64,000 nucleotides of DNA from Propionigenium maris DSM 9537 (GCF_027925155.1 NZ_BSDY01000001.1:122822-186821); one strand, 5' to 3'. Shown: positions 1-8,379, counted from the stretch's first letter. Notes: generated from the sequence alone by a model not told the origin. Numbers and translations: made by a program.

Positions 1-2
1 GG

Positions 3-656
3 GGAATAGCCATGTCCCTTAAGTGTTATCAGGAGGAGAACCAGGTAAGGTGTTATACAAATGGTGAGGTTCCCTTTGCCAGTGTAGTTATAAACTCCTG
101 GATCAATGATGACAATGGCGTATACAACTACGGAGATCACAAGATTAAGCTCAGCAGAAGTATAAACCCTTTCATGGTAATAATAGACTCTGAGCTTATA
201 AGAGACCTTCCTAGAAATGCCATGGCAGCAGTGGGGATAGATTCCCTTACCCATTCAGTGGAAGCAGTGGTATCTGTGGGAGCCAACAATGTAAGTGATG
301 CCTGTGCATTTCATGCTATAAAGCTTCTATCGGATCATCTGGAGAAGTTTATAAAGGGGGAAAATTCCTTTGAGATAAGGGAGCAGATAACCTATGCAAA
401 CTACCTGGCTAATATGGCCTTTTCCAATATCAGGGTCAATGAAAAATCCAGGATGAGGAAGGATGGGTTCTCATCTCCAGCTTTTGATATAGAAAATATA
501 GATGTAAAGATGATAAAGGTTGCTGAGACTATGGGGATCTCCATAGAGGGGGATGAGGTTAAGCTGGGAATAGCAGATGAGATAAAGAGGATCTCACAGC
601 TTATTAAGGTGACCCCGGATATGAGGAAAAATGAGAAGGTCATCTATAACATCTAG
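3..656 (+). CDS. Iron-containing alcohol dehydrogenase, 5'-partial and apparently degenerate
   Basis: The frame is open to the left window edge, so the visible ATG at 12 is probably internal. Residues resembling the Fe-dependent ADH family (as in the ADH half of AdhE) are visible: a GEVPFA segment matching the usual GSEVTPFA, and GIDSLTHSVEA, which carries the Asp and first His that bind the metal. After MAFSN, the conserved stretch with the other two metal His (CHxxxH...PHG in the family) is missing and is replaced by unrelated sequence. About 70 further residues then resemble the short helical C-terminus. Two of the metal ligands are therefore absent. It may be a non-catalytic paralogue or a decayed gene; the sequence alone does not decide this. 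The gene stops 11 bases before the next one. Confidence 0.6.
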   Translation, partial: GIAMSLKCYQEENQVRCYTNGEVPFASVVINSWINDDNGVYNYGDHKIKLSRSINPFMVIIDSELIRDLPRNAMAAVGIDSLTHSVEAVVSVGANNVSDACAFHAIKLLSDHLEKFIKGENSFEIREQITYANYLANMAFSNIRVNEKSRMRKDGFSSPAFDIENIDVKMIKVAETMGISIEGDEVKLGIADEIKRISQLIKVTPDMRKNEKVIYNI

Positions 657-667
657 GGGGTGAGCCT

Positions 668-937
668 ATGAATGAGAGGATAAAGAGGGTAGTTGAGATA
701 GCCAAGAGCTACAATATATCGCCTATGGAAACTAACTCTACAGATGTGGAGAACACCATCAGGATGGAGCACAGGATGGAGATAGAGGAGCTCTATAGAG
801 GAGTGGAAAGAGGAGAGGTAAGAGAAGATATTATATACATAATGGATCTGTTGAAAAAGATAGAGAGAAGCCACGGTGGGGAGAGCAGGGGTAAGGATTT
901 TCTCCTGGATACTCTTCTCTATCTGGAAAAAATATAG
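668..937 (+). CDS. Small hypothetical protein, 89 aa
   Basis: I do not recognise a family. The start is ATG, preceded by a G-rich ribosome site (GGGGGTGAG) that overlaps the end of the upstream ADH-like gene, so the two are probably cotranscribed. The protein is highly charged (many Glu, Arg and Lys), has no signal peptide or membrane segment, and looks all-helical. A good bidirectional terminator follows directly. It is probably a small cytosolic protein linked in some way to the ADH-like gene. Confidence 0.55.
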   Translation: MNERIKRVVEIAKSYNISPMETNSTDVENTIRMEHRMEIEELYRGVERGEVREDIIYIMDLLKKIERSHGGESRGKDFLLDTLLYLEKI

Positions 938-938
938 C

Positions 939-966
939 AAAAGAGCTGACCGAAGTCAGCTCTTTT
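939..966. terminator. Bidirectional intrinsic terminator
   Basis: A 12-bp stem (AAAAGAGCTGAC paired with GTCAGCTCTTTT) has a CGAA loop and A/T tracts on both sides. It lies between the convergent small gene and the TetR gene, so it can serve both. Confidence 0.9.
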
Positions 967-1566
967 TTACTTTCTATATCCAAGTCTCTTAATGAGTTCT
1001 GTGTGGTATCCCACAAATAGTTTCTCAATGTAAGTTTTTATCTTTTTTTCGTCGTTAAAGAGAAGAGTCATTCTTTTGATTGAAGAGAACATAGTTTCAG
1101 CAATGAAGAAGTGGATCTCAGGGTCTACGATGACGATTCCTTCCTTTTCTTCCATCACATCTGCCACATCAGCTGAGAAAGCTGCAAGAAGCTCGATGTT
1201 CTTCTTCTCAAAGTTTTCAAATTTAGTACCAGCACTACCATTTAAAAGGATAGAAACTTTTTTTCTGTCCAGAGCCAAGTAGTTGTTCAATAGGTTTGCA
1301 ATATATGCATTTCTGTCATCTTGATGAATGTTTAGGATCATGTTTTTGTGATCCTCTATGAATGACAAAAAGTTGTAGTAGGTAGATCCCACAATCTCCT
1401 CAAAAAGTGAAGCTTTATTTGGGAAATAACGATAGATGTTTCCAAGGGTAATATTTGCATTTTTGGCAATGTTTCTCATAGTAGCCTTGTCATACCCATT
1501 TACCCAGAATTCATTTAAAGCAGAATTGTAAATGTTATTGTATACCGATTCCTTTTTTACTTGCAT
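967..1566 (-). CDS. TetR/AcrR family transcriptional regulator
   Basis: A 199-aa protein. The N-terminal roughly 50 residues form the TetR helix-turn-helix (ALNEFWVNGYDKATMRNIAK followed by ANITLGNIYRYFPNKASLF). The longer helical remainder is the variable ligand-binding and dimer domain, which is not informative about the inducer. A GTG three codons upstream is possible, but the ATG at 1566 has GAGGTGG five bases before it and is preferred. The gene is monocistronic, convergent with the small gene upstream in the window, and its promoter must lie in the AT-rich gap to the right. TetR proteins usually repress an adjacent transporter or their own gene; no obvious target is adjacent here. Confidence 0.88.
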   Translation of the reverse strand: MQVKKESVYNNIYNSALNEFWVNGYDKATMRNIAKNANITLGNIYRYFPNKASLFEEIVGSTYYNFLSFIEDHKNMILNIHQDDRNAYIANLLNNYLALDRKKVSILLNGSAGTKFENFEKKNIELLAAFSADVADVMEEKEGIVIVDPEIHFFIAETMFSSIKRMTLLFNDEKKIKTYIEKLFVGYHTELIKRLGYRK

Positions 1567-1968
1567 TAAAACCACCTCATCTAAATAATACTAAATTAAT
1601 TTTATCATAAAATTCTCAAAAAAAAACAAGATATTAAATTTTTGTCGTGACTTTAATCAATATTTAAGAAAAAAAATACAACTGAATATTTTACAAGAAG
1701 TAAAAAAAACTAATTAATACTTAATTGATTCAGTAAAGAATAGCTTTAAAAGTGAATACTTGTTAAAAGCAACTATTTGTTTATTTAGTGGGCAAAAAAA
1801 AATATTTTTGAGAAGTGTTTAAAATTAAATTTTTCTAAGAAATATATTTAATAATAAATTACTGTAACTTTAAAAAATCTCTATTTAAAAATGATTAAAA
1901 AAAATTAATAAAGTATTTGTTTATTTTTATAAAATAAACAAAAGCAGGCTAAAAGCCTGCTAATTTTG
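1567..1968. other. AT-rich intergenic region (about 400 bp)
   Basis: This stretch is extremely A/T-rich with many A-tracts and holds no credible ORF. It must contain the promoter and probably the operator of the TetR gene. AATTAAT-type inverted words are present, but at this base composition they are not distinctive enough to call a site. Its right end carries the terminator of the next gene. Confidence 0.5.
1928..1961 (-). terminator. Intrinsic terminator of the glycosyltransferase/deacetylase gene
   Basis: An 8-bp stem AGCAGGCT/AGCCTGCT (1943-1961) lies just past the stop codon at 1969. It is followed in the minus direction by a T-rich run. Confidence 0.8.
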
Positions 1969-3759
1969 TTATTTTTTTAACTTTTCCTCTCTTTTAACCT
2001 TGATGAAGTTATAGTTTCCCTTTATCTTTCTTTTGAATCCCAAGTTTGTGATGTTTGGGAAGATTCCAATTCTTCTTATCTGGAAGAGATCATCGGAAAA
2101 GCATACTGAACCAGAGTCGGTAGCTACTCCAAACTTATAGCCAGCTTCCTCTACAATCTGCTTAACCCTGTCGTTGAGATCCCCGTAAGGATAGGCAAAG
2201 GAAAGCATCTTTTCCCCAAGGAGCTCCTCCAGGATCTCAGTGGATTCTATTATCTCCGTTCTGGCCTCCTCTGGCTCTACTCTAGAGAGCTTTACATGGG
2301 TTTTAGTGTGTCCACCAAACTCTATACCATACTCCTGCATCTCCTTTATCTGTCCCCTGTTCATCATATAGAACTCCCTCTCTGGGTTGTGGATGTTGTC
2401 CACATCCCACTTGTTGTATGTAAGGTGGGAAACAAGGTAGATAACAGCTCTAAAGCCATATTTCTTAAGGATAGGGAAGGCGTAGGTGTAGTTGTCCTCA
2501 TATCCGTCGTCAAAGGTGATCATTATCTGTTTTTTATTTTTATCGAAACGCTGCTTGAACTTGTTTTTTGCATAGTCCCTGAAGGTGATAACTTCATATC
2601 CCTTTTCTTTAAGGATCTTCATGTGATCGTCAAACTGGGCTGTGGTAACATAGGTACCGTGAACTCCTCCCTGACTCTCATCGGGGACTACTCTGTGATA
2701 CATGAGGATCGGTATATCTGCCTTTCTCTTTAAAACGATCTGCTTCTGATAGGCGATCTCCAATTTTCTTACTATATTTTTCAGATCAAACTCCGACTTA
2801 ACCCTCTGTCTGATCTCATGGAGTTCATCACTGGTCATATCCAGAGCTTCCTCTACATCCTCGGCAACAGCACTCCAGTCAAAGCCATCCTCCAACTTTA
2901 ATCCAATATCCCCAAAGTTTGAGGCAAGAGCATCGGCGAGCTTATTTCTGTCTACAAGGCCAATGGACTTAGCCTCTCCAATGGCAATAACAGGCCTTCC
3001 AGAGAGGATCCCCTCTACAGCTACCCTTCCAGCTCCGATAACAAGATCGGATTCCTCTATCTTAGCTGGAACATCAGCAACATATCCCATGAACTCCACT
3101 TTGTCCTGGAACTTCTTAAACTTTTCAGGAATATCCTTCCCCCCGATAATACGTACCCTATACTTATCCAGGTCAAGACAGTTGTTCAGCAGGTTAAATG
3201 CCACATCTCCCTTTGGTCCTGAAAGTCTTCCAATGATGGAGATAATCTTCCTCTCATTTTCAGGAAGGGGAGACTCGATATATGTGGTGATGTCGATACC
3301 ATTTCTAAGGACCTCGATCCTCTCCTCCTCGACTCCAAGATCCTCAACCAGGTGGTTCATTATATTTTCACATACAGCAAAGGAGTAATCTCCGAATCCC
3401 TTAAAGATCTTCCTGCTGGCATGTACCGGCTGTCTCCCGTGAACTGTAGTAACCAGTGGGATACCTGTAATCCTGCAGGCGATGGCAGTACTCCATGCAG
3501 ATGCTCTGGAGTGGGCATGGGCTATCTGAATATCATTCCTTCTGATAAAGTCTACTAAAAATTTTACCTGCTTTACTCTTCCTGGAATATTTCTCTTATT
3601 GAACTCCAGCTTGTGGTATTCTCCCAAGGTTTTTTTGGTAAGTGTATCCGATACGATGTATACCTTGTGCCCCTTTTTTACAAACCTGTCTGTAAGTGTA
3701 GCAGCATAAACCTCTGCTCCGGTTACCTCAAGCTGTGACAAGGCCATTAATATATTCAT
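1969..3759 (-). CDS. Glycosyltransferase family 4 fused to NodB-type polysaccharide deacetylase
   Basis: A 596-aa two-domain protein. Residues 1 to about 335 form a GT-B glycosyltransferase: an N-terminal Rossmann half with HAHSRAS and TTVHGR, and a C-terminal half with SIIGRLSGPKG and the sugar-nucleotide site around Glu249 (AVEGILSGRPV). Residues from about 345 form a carbohydrate esterase 4 / NodB deacetylase with its metal motifs: TFDDG at 415-419, HTKTH at 484-488 and FAYPYG at 521-526. No signal peptide or membrane span is visible, although NodB domains usually act outside the cytoplasm. Adding a sugar and removing an acetyl group in one polypeptide suggests work on a lipid-linked or capsule/LPS precursor. 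The start ATG follows GCAGGAATAA. The gene is monocistronic, with its own terminator. Confidence 0.85.
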   Translation of the reverse strand: MNILMALSQLEVTGAEVYAATLTDRFVKKGHKVYIVSDTLTKKTLGEYHKLEFNKRNIPGRVKQVKFLVDFIRRNDIQIAHAHSRASAWSTAIACRITGIPLVTTVHGRQPVHASRKIFKGFGDYSFAVCENIMNHLVEDLGVEEERIEVLRNGIDITTYIESPLPENERKIISIIGRLSGPKGDVAFNLLNNCLDLDKYRVRIIGGKDIPEKFKKFQDKVEFMGYVADVPAKIEESDLVIGAGRVAVEGILSGRPVIAIGEAKSIGLVDRNKLADALASNFGDIGLKLEDGFDWSAVAEDVEEALDMTSDELHEIRQRVKSEFDLKNIVRKLEIAYQKQIVLKRKADIPILMYHRVVPDESQGGVHGTYVTTAQFDDHMKILKEKGYEVITFRDYAKNKFKQRFDKNKKQIMITFDDGYEDNYTYAFPILKKYGFRAVIYLVSHLTYNKWDVDNIHNPEREFYMMNRGQIKEMQEYGIEFGGHTKTHVKLSRVEPEEARTEIIESTEILEELLGEKMLSFAYPYGDLNDRVKQIVEEAGYKFGVATDSGSVCFSDDLFQIRRIGIFPNITNLGFKRKIKGNYNFIKVKREEKLKK

Positions 3760-3952
3760 TTATTCCTGCAACACTGGGTTGTTTACAGTGCTGCAGTACC
3801 TCCCTTCAAAATTTTATGATTTACTACAATTATAACAGTTTTTTTTCCGAAAGGTGTAAAAAAAATAAAAAAAATAAACTTTGTACACTATCGGTATAAT
3901 AAGGGAGGGTTAAGTGTTTGGAAATAAAACTTTAAAATTTCGGGAAAAAGTA

Positions 3953-3981
3953 TTGACTTTTTCAGGTAAAGAGAATATACT
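3953..3981 (+). promoter_or_regulatory. Sigma-70-type promoter of the methionine-uptake operon
   Basis: -35 TTGACT at 3953-3958 and -10 TATACT at 3976-3981 are separated by 17 bases, about 30-40 bases before the first SAM riboswitch. Confidence 0.8.
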
Positions 3982-4021
3982 CTCTTTAAGCAGTATGAAG
4001 ATACTAAAAAAACAACATATT

Positions 4022-4168
4022 CTTATCCAGAGAAGTGAAGGGACTGGCCCGTTGAAGCTTCAGCAACCTATCTTATTTCCCAGAAATAAGGTGTGGTGCT
4101 AATTCCAGACAGATGAGTGGGAAAATTACTATTTGTAAGCAAGCCTTCTCGAGAGAGAAGGTTTTTTT
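4022..4168 (+). ncRNA. SAM-I (S-box) riboswitch, first of a tandem pair, with its own terminator
   Basis: The S-box core is clear: P1 strands CTTATC (from 4022) and GATGAG (about 4112-4117), the AGGGACTGGCCC block, CAGCAACCT, and GGTGCTAATTCCAG. It is followed by a separate intrinsic terminator, CCTTCTC-GAGA-GAGAAGG plus seven T (4144-4168). In this class, S-adenosylmethionine binding stabilises P1, frees the terminator and turns transcription off. It lies 27 bases upstream of a second, complete copy. Confidence 0.93.
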
Positions 4169-4195
4169 TATAAAAATAGATAGAAACTCATAAAA

Positions 4196-4312
4196 TCATC
4201 GAGAGAGGTGGAGGGACTGGCCCTTTGATACCTCAGCAACCTACCCTAGGGTGTGGTGCTAATTCCAGAGAGATGAAGGCAAAGTCTCTCCTGGAATGGA
4301 GAGACTTTTTTT
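4196..4312 (+). ncRNA. SAM-I (S-box) riboswitch, second of a tandem pair, with its own terminator
   Basis: A second complete but more compact S-box: P1 strands TCATC (4196) and GATGA (4272-4276), GGAGGGACTGGCCC, CAGCAACCT and GGTGCTAATTCCAGAGAGATGA. A second terminator follows (GTCTCTCC/GGAGAGAC with eight T, 4284-4312). The arm between CAGCAACCT and GGTGCTAA is much shorter than in the first copy. The metN start lies only about 40 bases beyond. The two copies differ outside the core, so this is not a recent duplication. Confidence 0.93.
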
Positions 4313-4351
4313 ATTAAAATGGTAAAGAATTGTAAGGGTGGGAGGTTAGAT

Positions 4352-5359
4352 GTGATACAGCTAAGGAACTTAAACAAGGTATATAAAGGTGCACAGGGGG
4401 AGTTTCATGCAGTAAAGGACTTAAACCTTGATATTAGAGAGGACGACTTCTACGGAATAATGGGTCTCAGCGGAGCAGGGAAATCCACTCTCATAAGGAT
4501 GATCAATAGGCTGGAGGAGCCTACAAGTGGGGAGATAGTAGTAAATGGTGAAAACATCCTTGAGTACAGCGAGGGAAAGCTCAGGGAGTTCAGAAAGAAG
4601 ACAGGGATGATATTTCAGCACTTTAACCTGCTTCAGTCAAGAACAGTAGAGGGGAATGTGGCCTTTGCTCTGGAGGTTGCAGGGTGGGACAAAAAGAAGA
4701 TACCAGAAAGAGTGGAGGAGCTTCTGAACCTTGTGGAACTAGGAGATAAAGCAAGATCATATCCCGCTCAGCTGAGCGGAGGACAAAAGCAGAGGGTGGC
4801 CATAGCAAGGGCTCTGGCTAATAATCCAAAGATACTTCTCTCAGATGAGGCCACAAGTGCCCTGGATCCTAAGACAACAAAATCCATCCTGGAACTGCTG
4901 AAAAACCTCCAGGAAAAGCTGGGATTGACAATAGTACTCATTACCCATCAGATGGAGGTAATCAGAAGTGCATGTAACAGGGCTGCAATAATGGACAGGG
5001 GAGAGGTAGTGGAAGTGGGGAAGGTAGAGGAGGTATTTGCCAACCCTAAGACAGATATTGCCAGGGAGTTTGTAAGCCATCTTGCCCCAGATGAAAAGGA
5101 TGAGGTGGAGCTTGTGAAGGTTCCCGGAAGAAAGATAGTAAAGCTGTCCTATATGGGAAGGAGTGTTGAGAAGCCCCTTATATCCCAGATGATCAGAAGG
5201 TTTGATATAGATGCCAGCATTGTAGCGGGAAGTATAGATAAGCTTGTGACTGAGAGTGTGGGGCATCTGATCCTTGAGCTTAGCGGAGAGAAGCAGGATC
5301 TGGCTATAGAGTGGATCAGAGATCATGAAGTGGGAGTAGAGGTGATATACAATGGATAA
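4352..5359 (+). CDS. metN: Methionine ABC transporter ATP-binding protein
   Basis: A 335-aa ATPase of the MetNIQ D/L-methionine importer. It has Walker A GLSGAGKST, Q-loop FQHFN, signature LSGGQKQRVAIARALA, Walker B ILLSDEATSALDP and H-loop THQMEV. The C-terminal roughly 80 residues form the NIL/ACT-like domain that senses intracellular methionine. I place the start at the GTG at 4352, which has GGGAGG upstream and gives the family N-terminus (VIQLRNLNKVY). The in-frame ATG at 4319 sits at the end of the riboswitch terminator without a ribosome site. It is followed by metI with an 8-base overlap. Expression should be shut off by SAM through both upstream riboswitches. Confidence 0.95.
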   Translation: MIQLRNLNKVYKGAQGEFHAVKDLNLDIREDDFYGIMGLSGAGKSTLIRMINRLEEPTSGEIVVNGENILEYSEGKLREFRKKTGMIFQHFNLLQSRTVEGNVAFALEVAGWDKKKIPERVEELLNLVELGDKARSYPAQLSGGQKQRVAIARALANNPKILLSDEATSALDPKTTKSILELLKNLQEKLGLTIVLITHQMEVIRSACNRAAIMDRGEVVEVGKVEEVFANPKTDIAREFVSHLAPDEKDEVELVKVPGRKIVKLSYMGRSVEKPLISQMIRRFDIDASIVAGSIDKLVTESVGHLILELSGEKQDLAIEWIRDHEVGVEVIYNG

Positions 5360-6008
5360 AATTCTGGCACTACTGATACCGGCATTTATGGAGACTCTAT
5401 ACATGGTTTTCTTTGCCACAATATTTTCTGTGGTGATGGGGCTTCCCCTGGGACTGCTGGCTGTGATCACAGGAAGAGGGCATATTATGGAGATGCCCAA
5501 GGTAAATAAGGTTTTGGATATGCTCATAAATATATTCAGATCCTTCCCCTTTATCATCCTTATGATACTGGTACTTCCCCTTTCAAGGGTAGTAGTGGGA
5601 ACAACTATAGGGTCCACAGCGAGTATTGTGCCCCTGTCCATATCAGCAGCCCCCTTTGTAGCAAGGATAGTGGAGGGAGCAATTAAGGAAGTGGACAGGG
5701 GACTACTGGAGGCTTCTAAATCTCTGGGGGCTTCTAAGAGGGAGATTATCTTTAAGGTGCTCCTCCCAGAGGCGATGCCCTCCCTTATCCACGGTCTGAT
5801 TATCACAGTGATCAGCCTGGTTGGGTATTCAGCCATGGCAGGGGCCATTGGTGGCGGAGGTCTTGGGGATCTGGCCATCAGATATGGTTACCAGAGGTTC
5901 AGAGTGGATATAATGATAGCTTCTGTAGCGAGTATAATACTTGTGGTACAGGGGATACAGTTTGCAGGTAATAAGTTGGTCTATAATATAAACAGAAAAA
6001 GAGGATAA
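5352..6008 (+). CDS. metI: Methionine ABC transporter permease
   Basis: A 218-aa integral membrane protein of the usual MetI length, with about five hydrophobic segments. The conserved cytoplasmic coupling loop EASKSLGASKREIIFKVLLPEA contacts MetN. The start overlaps the end of metN by 8 bases, which indicates translational coupling. It forms the channel of the MetNIQ importer in the inner membrane. Confidence 0.95.
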   Translation: MDKILALLIPAFMETLYMVFFATIFSVVMGLPLGLLAVITGRGHIMEMPKVNKVLDMLINIFRSFPFIILMILVLPLSRVVVGTTIGSTASIVPLSISAAPFVARIVEGAIKEVDRGLLEASKSLGASKREIIFKVLLPEAMPSLIHGLIITVISLVGYSAMAGAIGGGGLGDLAIRYGYQRFRVDIMIASVASIILVVQGIQFAGNKLVYNINRKRG

Positions 6009-6024
6009 TTGAGGAGGAGAGAAT

Positions 6025-6837
6025 ATGAAGAGGATTTTTACACTATTAACACTGGCGGTAGTATTTCTTGGGGTAAGAAATGAAGCATCAGCATTCTTTG
6101 GGAGAAAGAAAGCCAGTGAGAACACAATAAGAGTAGGGGCAACACCGGTACCTCATGCAGAGATTTTAGAGGTAGTAAAGGAACAGCTTGCAAAAGAGGG
6201 ATATGATCTGGATATCGTGGAATTTACCGACTATGTAACACCCAATATCTCATTAAATGACGGGGCACTGGATGCCAACTTCTTTCAGCACAAACCATAT
6301 CTAGAAGCTTTTTCAGCAGACAGAGGTCTTGATCTGGCTGTGGCCGGGAAGGTACATGTGGAGCCTCTAGGGCTTTATTCTGAAAAGATCAAGAATATAG
6401 AGGAGCTTCCAGCAGGAGCAACCATTGCTATCCCAAACGATCCGTCCAATGGAGCAAGAGCACTTATTCTATTAGAGAAAGCAGGGCTTATATCTATAAA
6501 TCCAGAGGCAGGTTTAAAGGCAACGGAGTTTGACATTACAGACAACCCAAAGGGGCTAAAGTTTAAAGCGCTGGAGGCCGCTCAGCTTCCAAGGGTATTA
6601 AGGGATGTAGATGCTGCAATCATCAATGGAAACTACGCACTGGAGAGCGACCTTAACCCTGTGGAGGATTCGATCCTTCTTGAGGGTGCAGATTCGCCAT
6701 ACTCCAATATAGTGGCAGTGAAGGCGGGAGATCAAAATAATCCTAAGATAGCTGCATTAATAGAGGCTCTTCAAAGCCAAGAGGTAAAGGAATTCATCCT
6801 AGGTAAGTATAGTGGCGGAGTAGTGCCGGCATTTTAA
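6025..6837 (+). CDS. metQ: Methionine-binding protein MetQ, apparently not a lipoprotein
   Basis: A 270-aa NlpA/MetQ solute-binding protein. The family core is clear (IRVGATPVPHAEILEVVK, FTDYVTPNISLNDGALDANF, FQHKPYL, IPNDPSNGARAL, INGNYAL). The N-terminus is a signal peptide, but it ends in NEASA-FFG, a type I signal peptidase site, and has no lipobox cysteine. Most MetQ proteins are lipid-anchored; this one appears to be released into the periplasm. The ribosome site GAGGAG lies 16 bases after metI. It delivers methionine to MetNI. Confidence 0.93.
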   Translation: MKRIFTLLTLAVVFLGVRNEASAFFGRKKASENTIRVGATPVPHAEILEVVKEQLAKEGYDLDIVEFTDYVTPNISLNDGALDANFFQHKPYLEAFSADRGLDLAVAGKVHVEPLGLYSEKIKNIEELPAGATIAIPNDPSNGARALILLEKAGLISINPEAGLKATEFDITDNPKGLKFKALEAAQLPRVLRDVDAAIINGNYALESDLNPVEDSILLEGADSPYSNIVAVKAGDQNNPKIAALIEALQSQEVKEFILGKYSGGVVPAF

Positions 6838-6886
6838 TTAAAGAAGTATGCAAGAAAATAATTTAAAGAGTAATGAGGAGAAGGTA

Positions 6887-8200
6887 ATGAAAAACAAGGG
6901 AAATTTTGTAGGGCTAGTTCCATTTCTGGTATTTGTAGGAATATATCTGGGGAGTGGTATTCTGTTAAATGCCAGGGGAGTGGAGATGGCTTTCTATCAG
7001 CTGCCGGCACCAGTAGCGGCACTAATAGGGATAATATGTGCATTTCTCCTATTCAAGGGGAGTATAGAGGAGAAGTTTAAAACATTTGTCGAGGGATGCG
7101 GACATGCTGATATTATAGTAATGTGTATAATCTATCTCCTGGCAGGAGCCTTTGGAGGAGTTTCCTCAGCAATGGGAGGAGTGGATTCAGTTGTTAATGC
7201 AGGGCTAACCTTCATACCGCCACAGTTTATCCCAGCAGGACTATTTTTAATAGGGGCATTTATAGCTACAGCCACTGGAACATCTGTAGGTTCCATAGTA
7301 GCTTTAGGACCTGTAGCTGTAGGACTGGCTGAAAAGGGAGGGCTGTCCCTTCCTATCACCCTTGCTGCAGTAATGGGGGGAGCTATGTTTGGAGATAATC
7401 TCTCTATAATATCCGACACAACAATTGCTGCTACAAGAACCCAGGGTGTAGAGATGAAGGACAAGTTTAAGGCTAATATCAAGCTGGCTGCACCAGCTGC
7501 CATTATTACATTGGGATTACTTCTTGTAATGGGAAGACCTGAGACTATAGCTGAAGTTGAGAGCTATAGCTACAGCCTTGTAAAGGTTCTACCATACCTC
7601 ATGGTACTGATCCTTGCAGTGGCAGGAATGAATGTGTTTGCTGTTCTTACTGGTGGAATAGTTCTTTCTGGTGTAATAGGGATAGCTTATGGTGACTTTA
7701 CACTACTGGGACTTGGAACCGAAGTATACAACGGTTTCAGCAAGATGCAGGAGATCTTCCTTCTCTCTCTTCTTACTGGAGGTCTTGCTCACATGGTGAC
7801 AAAGGCCGGAGGAATCCAGTGGCTTCTAGATATGGTGGAGAAGAGGGTAACTGGAAGGAGAAGTGCCCAGCTGGGAGTAGCCTCTCTGGTATCCCTTACA
7901 GATGCAGCAGTTGCCAACAATACAGTTGCCATTATAATAAACGGCTCTCTGGCTAAAACCCTAGGTGAGAAGTATGGGGTAGATGGGAAAAGAAATGCAG
8001 CCCTTCTGGATATATTCTCATGTATCGTTCAGGGAATAATTCCATATGGAGCACAGATGCTTATCCTTCTGAGCTTTACCAATGGAGCAGTGACACCATT
8101 TCAGGTGATACCTCTACTTTGGTATCAGCAGCTTCTAGCGGTGTTTGCTCTGGTATCCATTGCAAGGGACAGAGAGGTAAAGGAAGCAGTAACAGCATAA
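6887..8200 (+). CDS. NhaC-family transporter, probable methionine transporter (MetT-like)
   Basis: A 437-aa polytopic membrane protein of the NhaC superfamily with about 11 hydrophobic segments. Family stretches include ATATGTSVGSIVALGPVAVG, GGAMFGDNLSIISDTTIAAT and TDAAVANNTVAI. The annotated substrate of this family is Na+/H+ exchange, but S-box-linked members have been predicted as methionine transporters (MetT), and this gene ends a SAM-riboswitch operon. I therefore infer methionine or a related amino acid. The ATG at 6887 has GAGGAGAAGG before it; the upstream in-frame ATG at 6848 has no such site. Confidence 0.75.
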   Translation: MKNKGNFVGLVPFLVFVGIYLGSGILLNARGVEMAFYQLPAPVAALIGIICAFLLFKGSIEEKFKTFVEGCGHADIIVMCIIYLLAGAFGGVSSAMGGVDSVVNAGLTFIPPQFIPAGLFLIGAFIATATGTSVGSIVALGPVAVGLAEKGGLSLPITLAAVMGGAMFGDNLSIISDTTIAATRTQGVEMKDKFKANIKLAAPAAIITLGLLLVMGRPETIAEVESYSYSLVKVLPYLMVLILAVAGMNVFAVLTGGIVLSGVIGIAYGDFTLLGLGTEVYNGFSKMQEIFLLSLLTGGLAHMVTKAGGIQWLLDMVEKRVTGRRSAQLGVASLVSLTDAAVANNTVAIIINGSLAKTLGEKYGVDGKRNAALLDIFSCIVQGIIPYGAQMLILLSFTNGAVTPFQVIPLLWYQQLLAVFALVSIARDREVKEAVTA

Positions 8201-8203
8201 TAT

Positions 8204-8228
8204 TAAGACCCTTCAGGGGTCTTTTTTT
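8204..8228 (+). terminator. Intrinsic terminator of the methionine operon
   Basis: AAGACCC/GGGGTCTT stem with a short loop and a run of seven T, directly after the stop codon of the NhaC-family gene. Confidence 0.85.
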
Positions 8229-8379
8229 ATTGGTAAATATTAATAAAAGTGGGAAGAGGATGATATGCCGGATGCCTGTTACGACGATATATCAACAGAA
8301 AGGGAAGAAAAAGCTTTAAAAAAAGGTGTGGGAGGAGTATAATTAATTGTTTGATAAAAATTAAAAGGGGGAAGTAATA

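Noticed and set aside
3914-4102. A 62-codon frame running into the first SAM riboswitch
   Set aside because: The region is fully explained by the promoter and the S-box RNA; there is no ribosome site or protein similarity.
4841-5878. A 345-codon open frame on the minus strand across metN and metI
   Set aside because: It is antisense to two well-supported, overlapping genes, has no recognisable domains, and results from the purine-rich coding strand.
8221-8330. Possible degenerate repeat after the methionine-operon terminator (TTTATTGGTAAATATTAATAAAAG)
   Set aside because: It resembles the start of copy E but lacks the conserved middle and 3' hairpin, so I did not count it as a copy.
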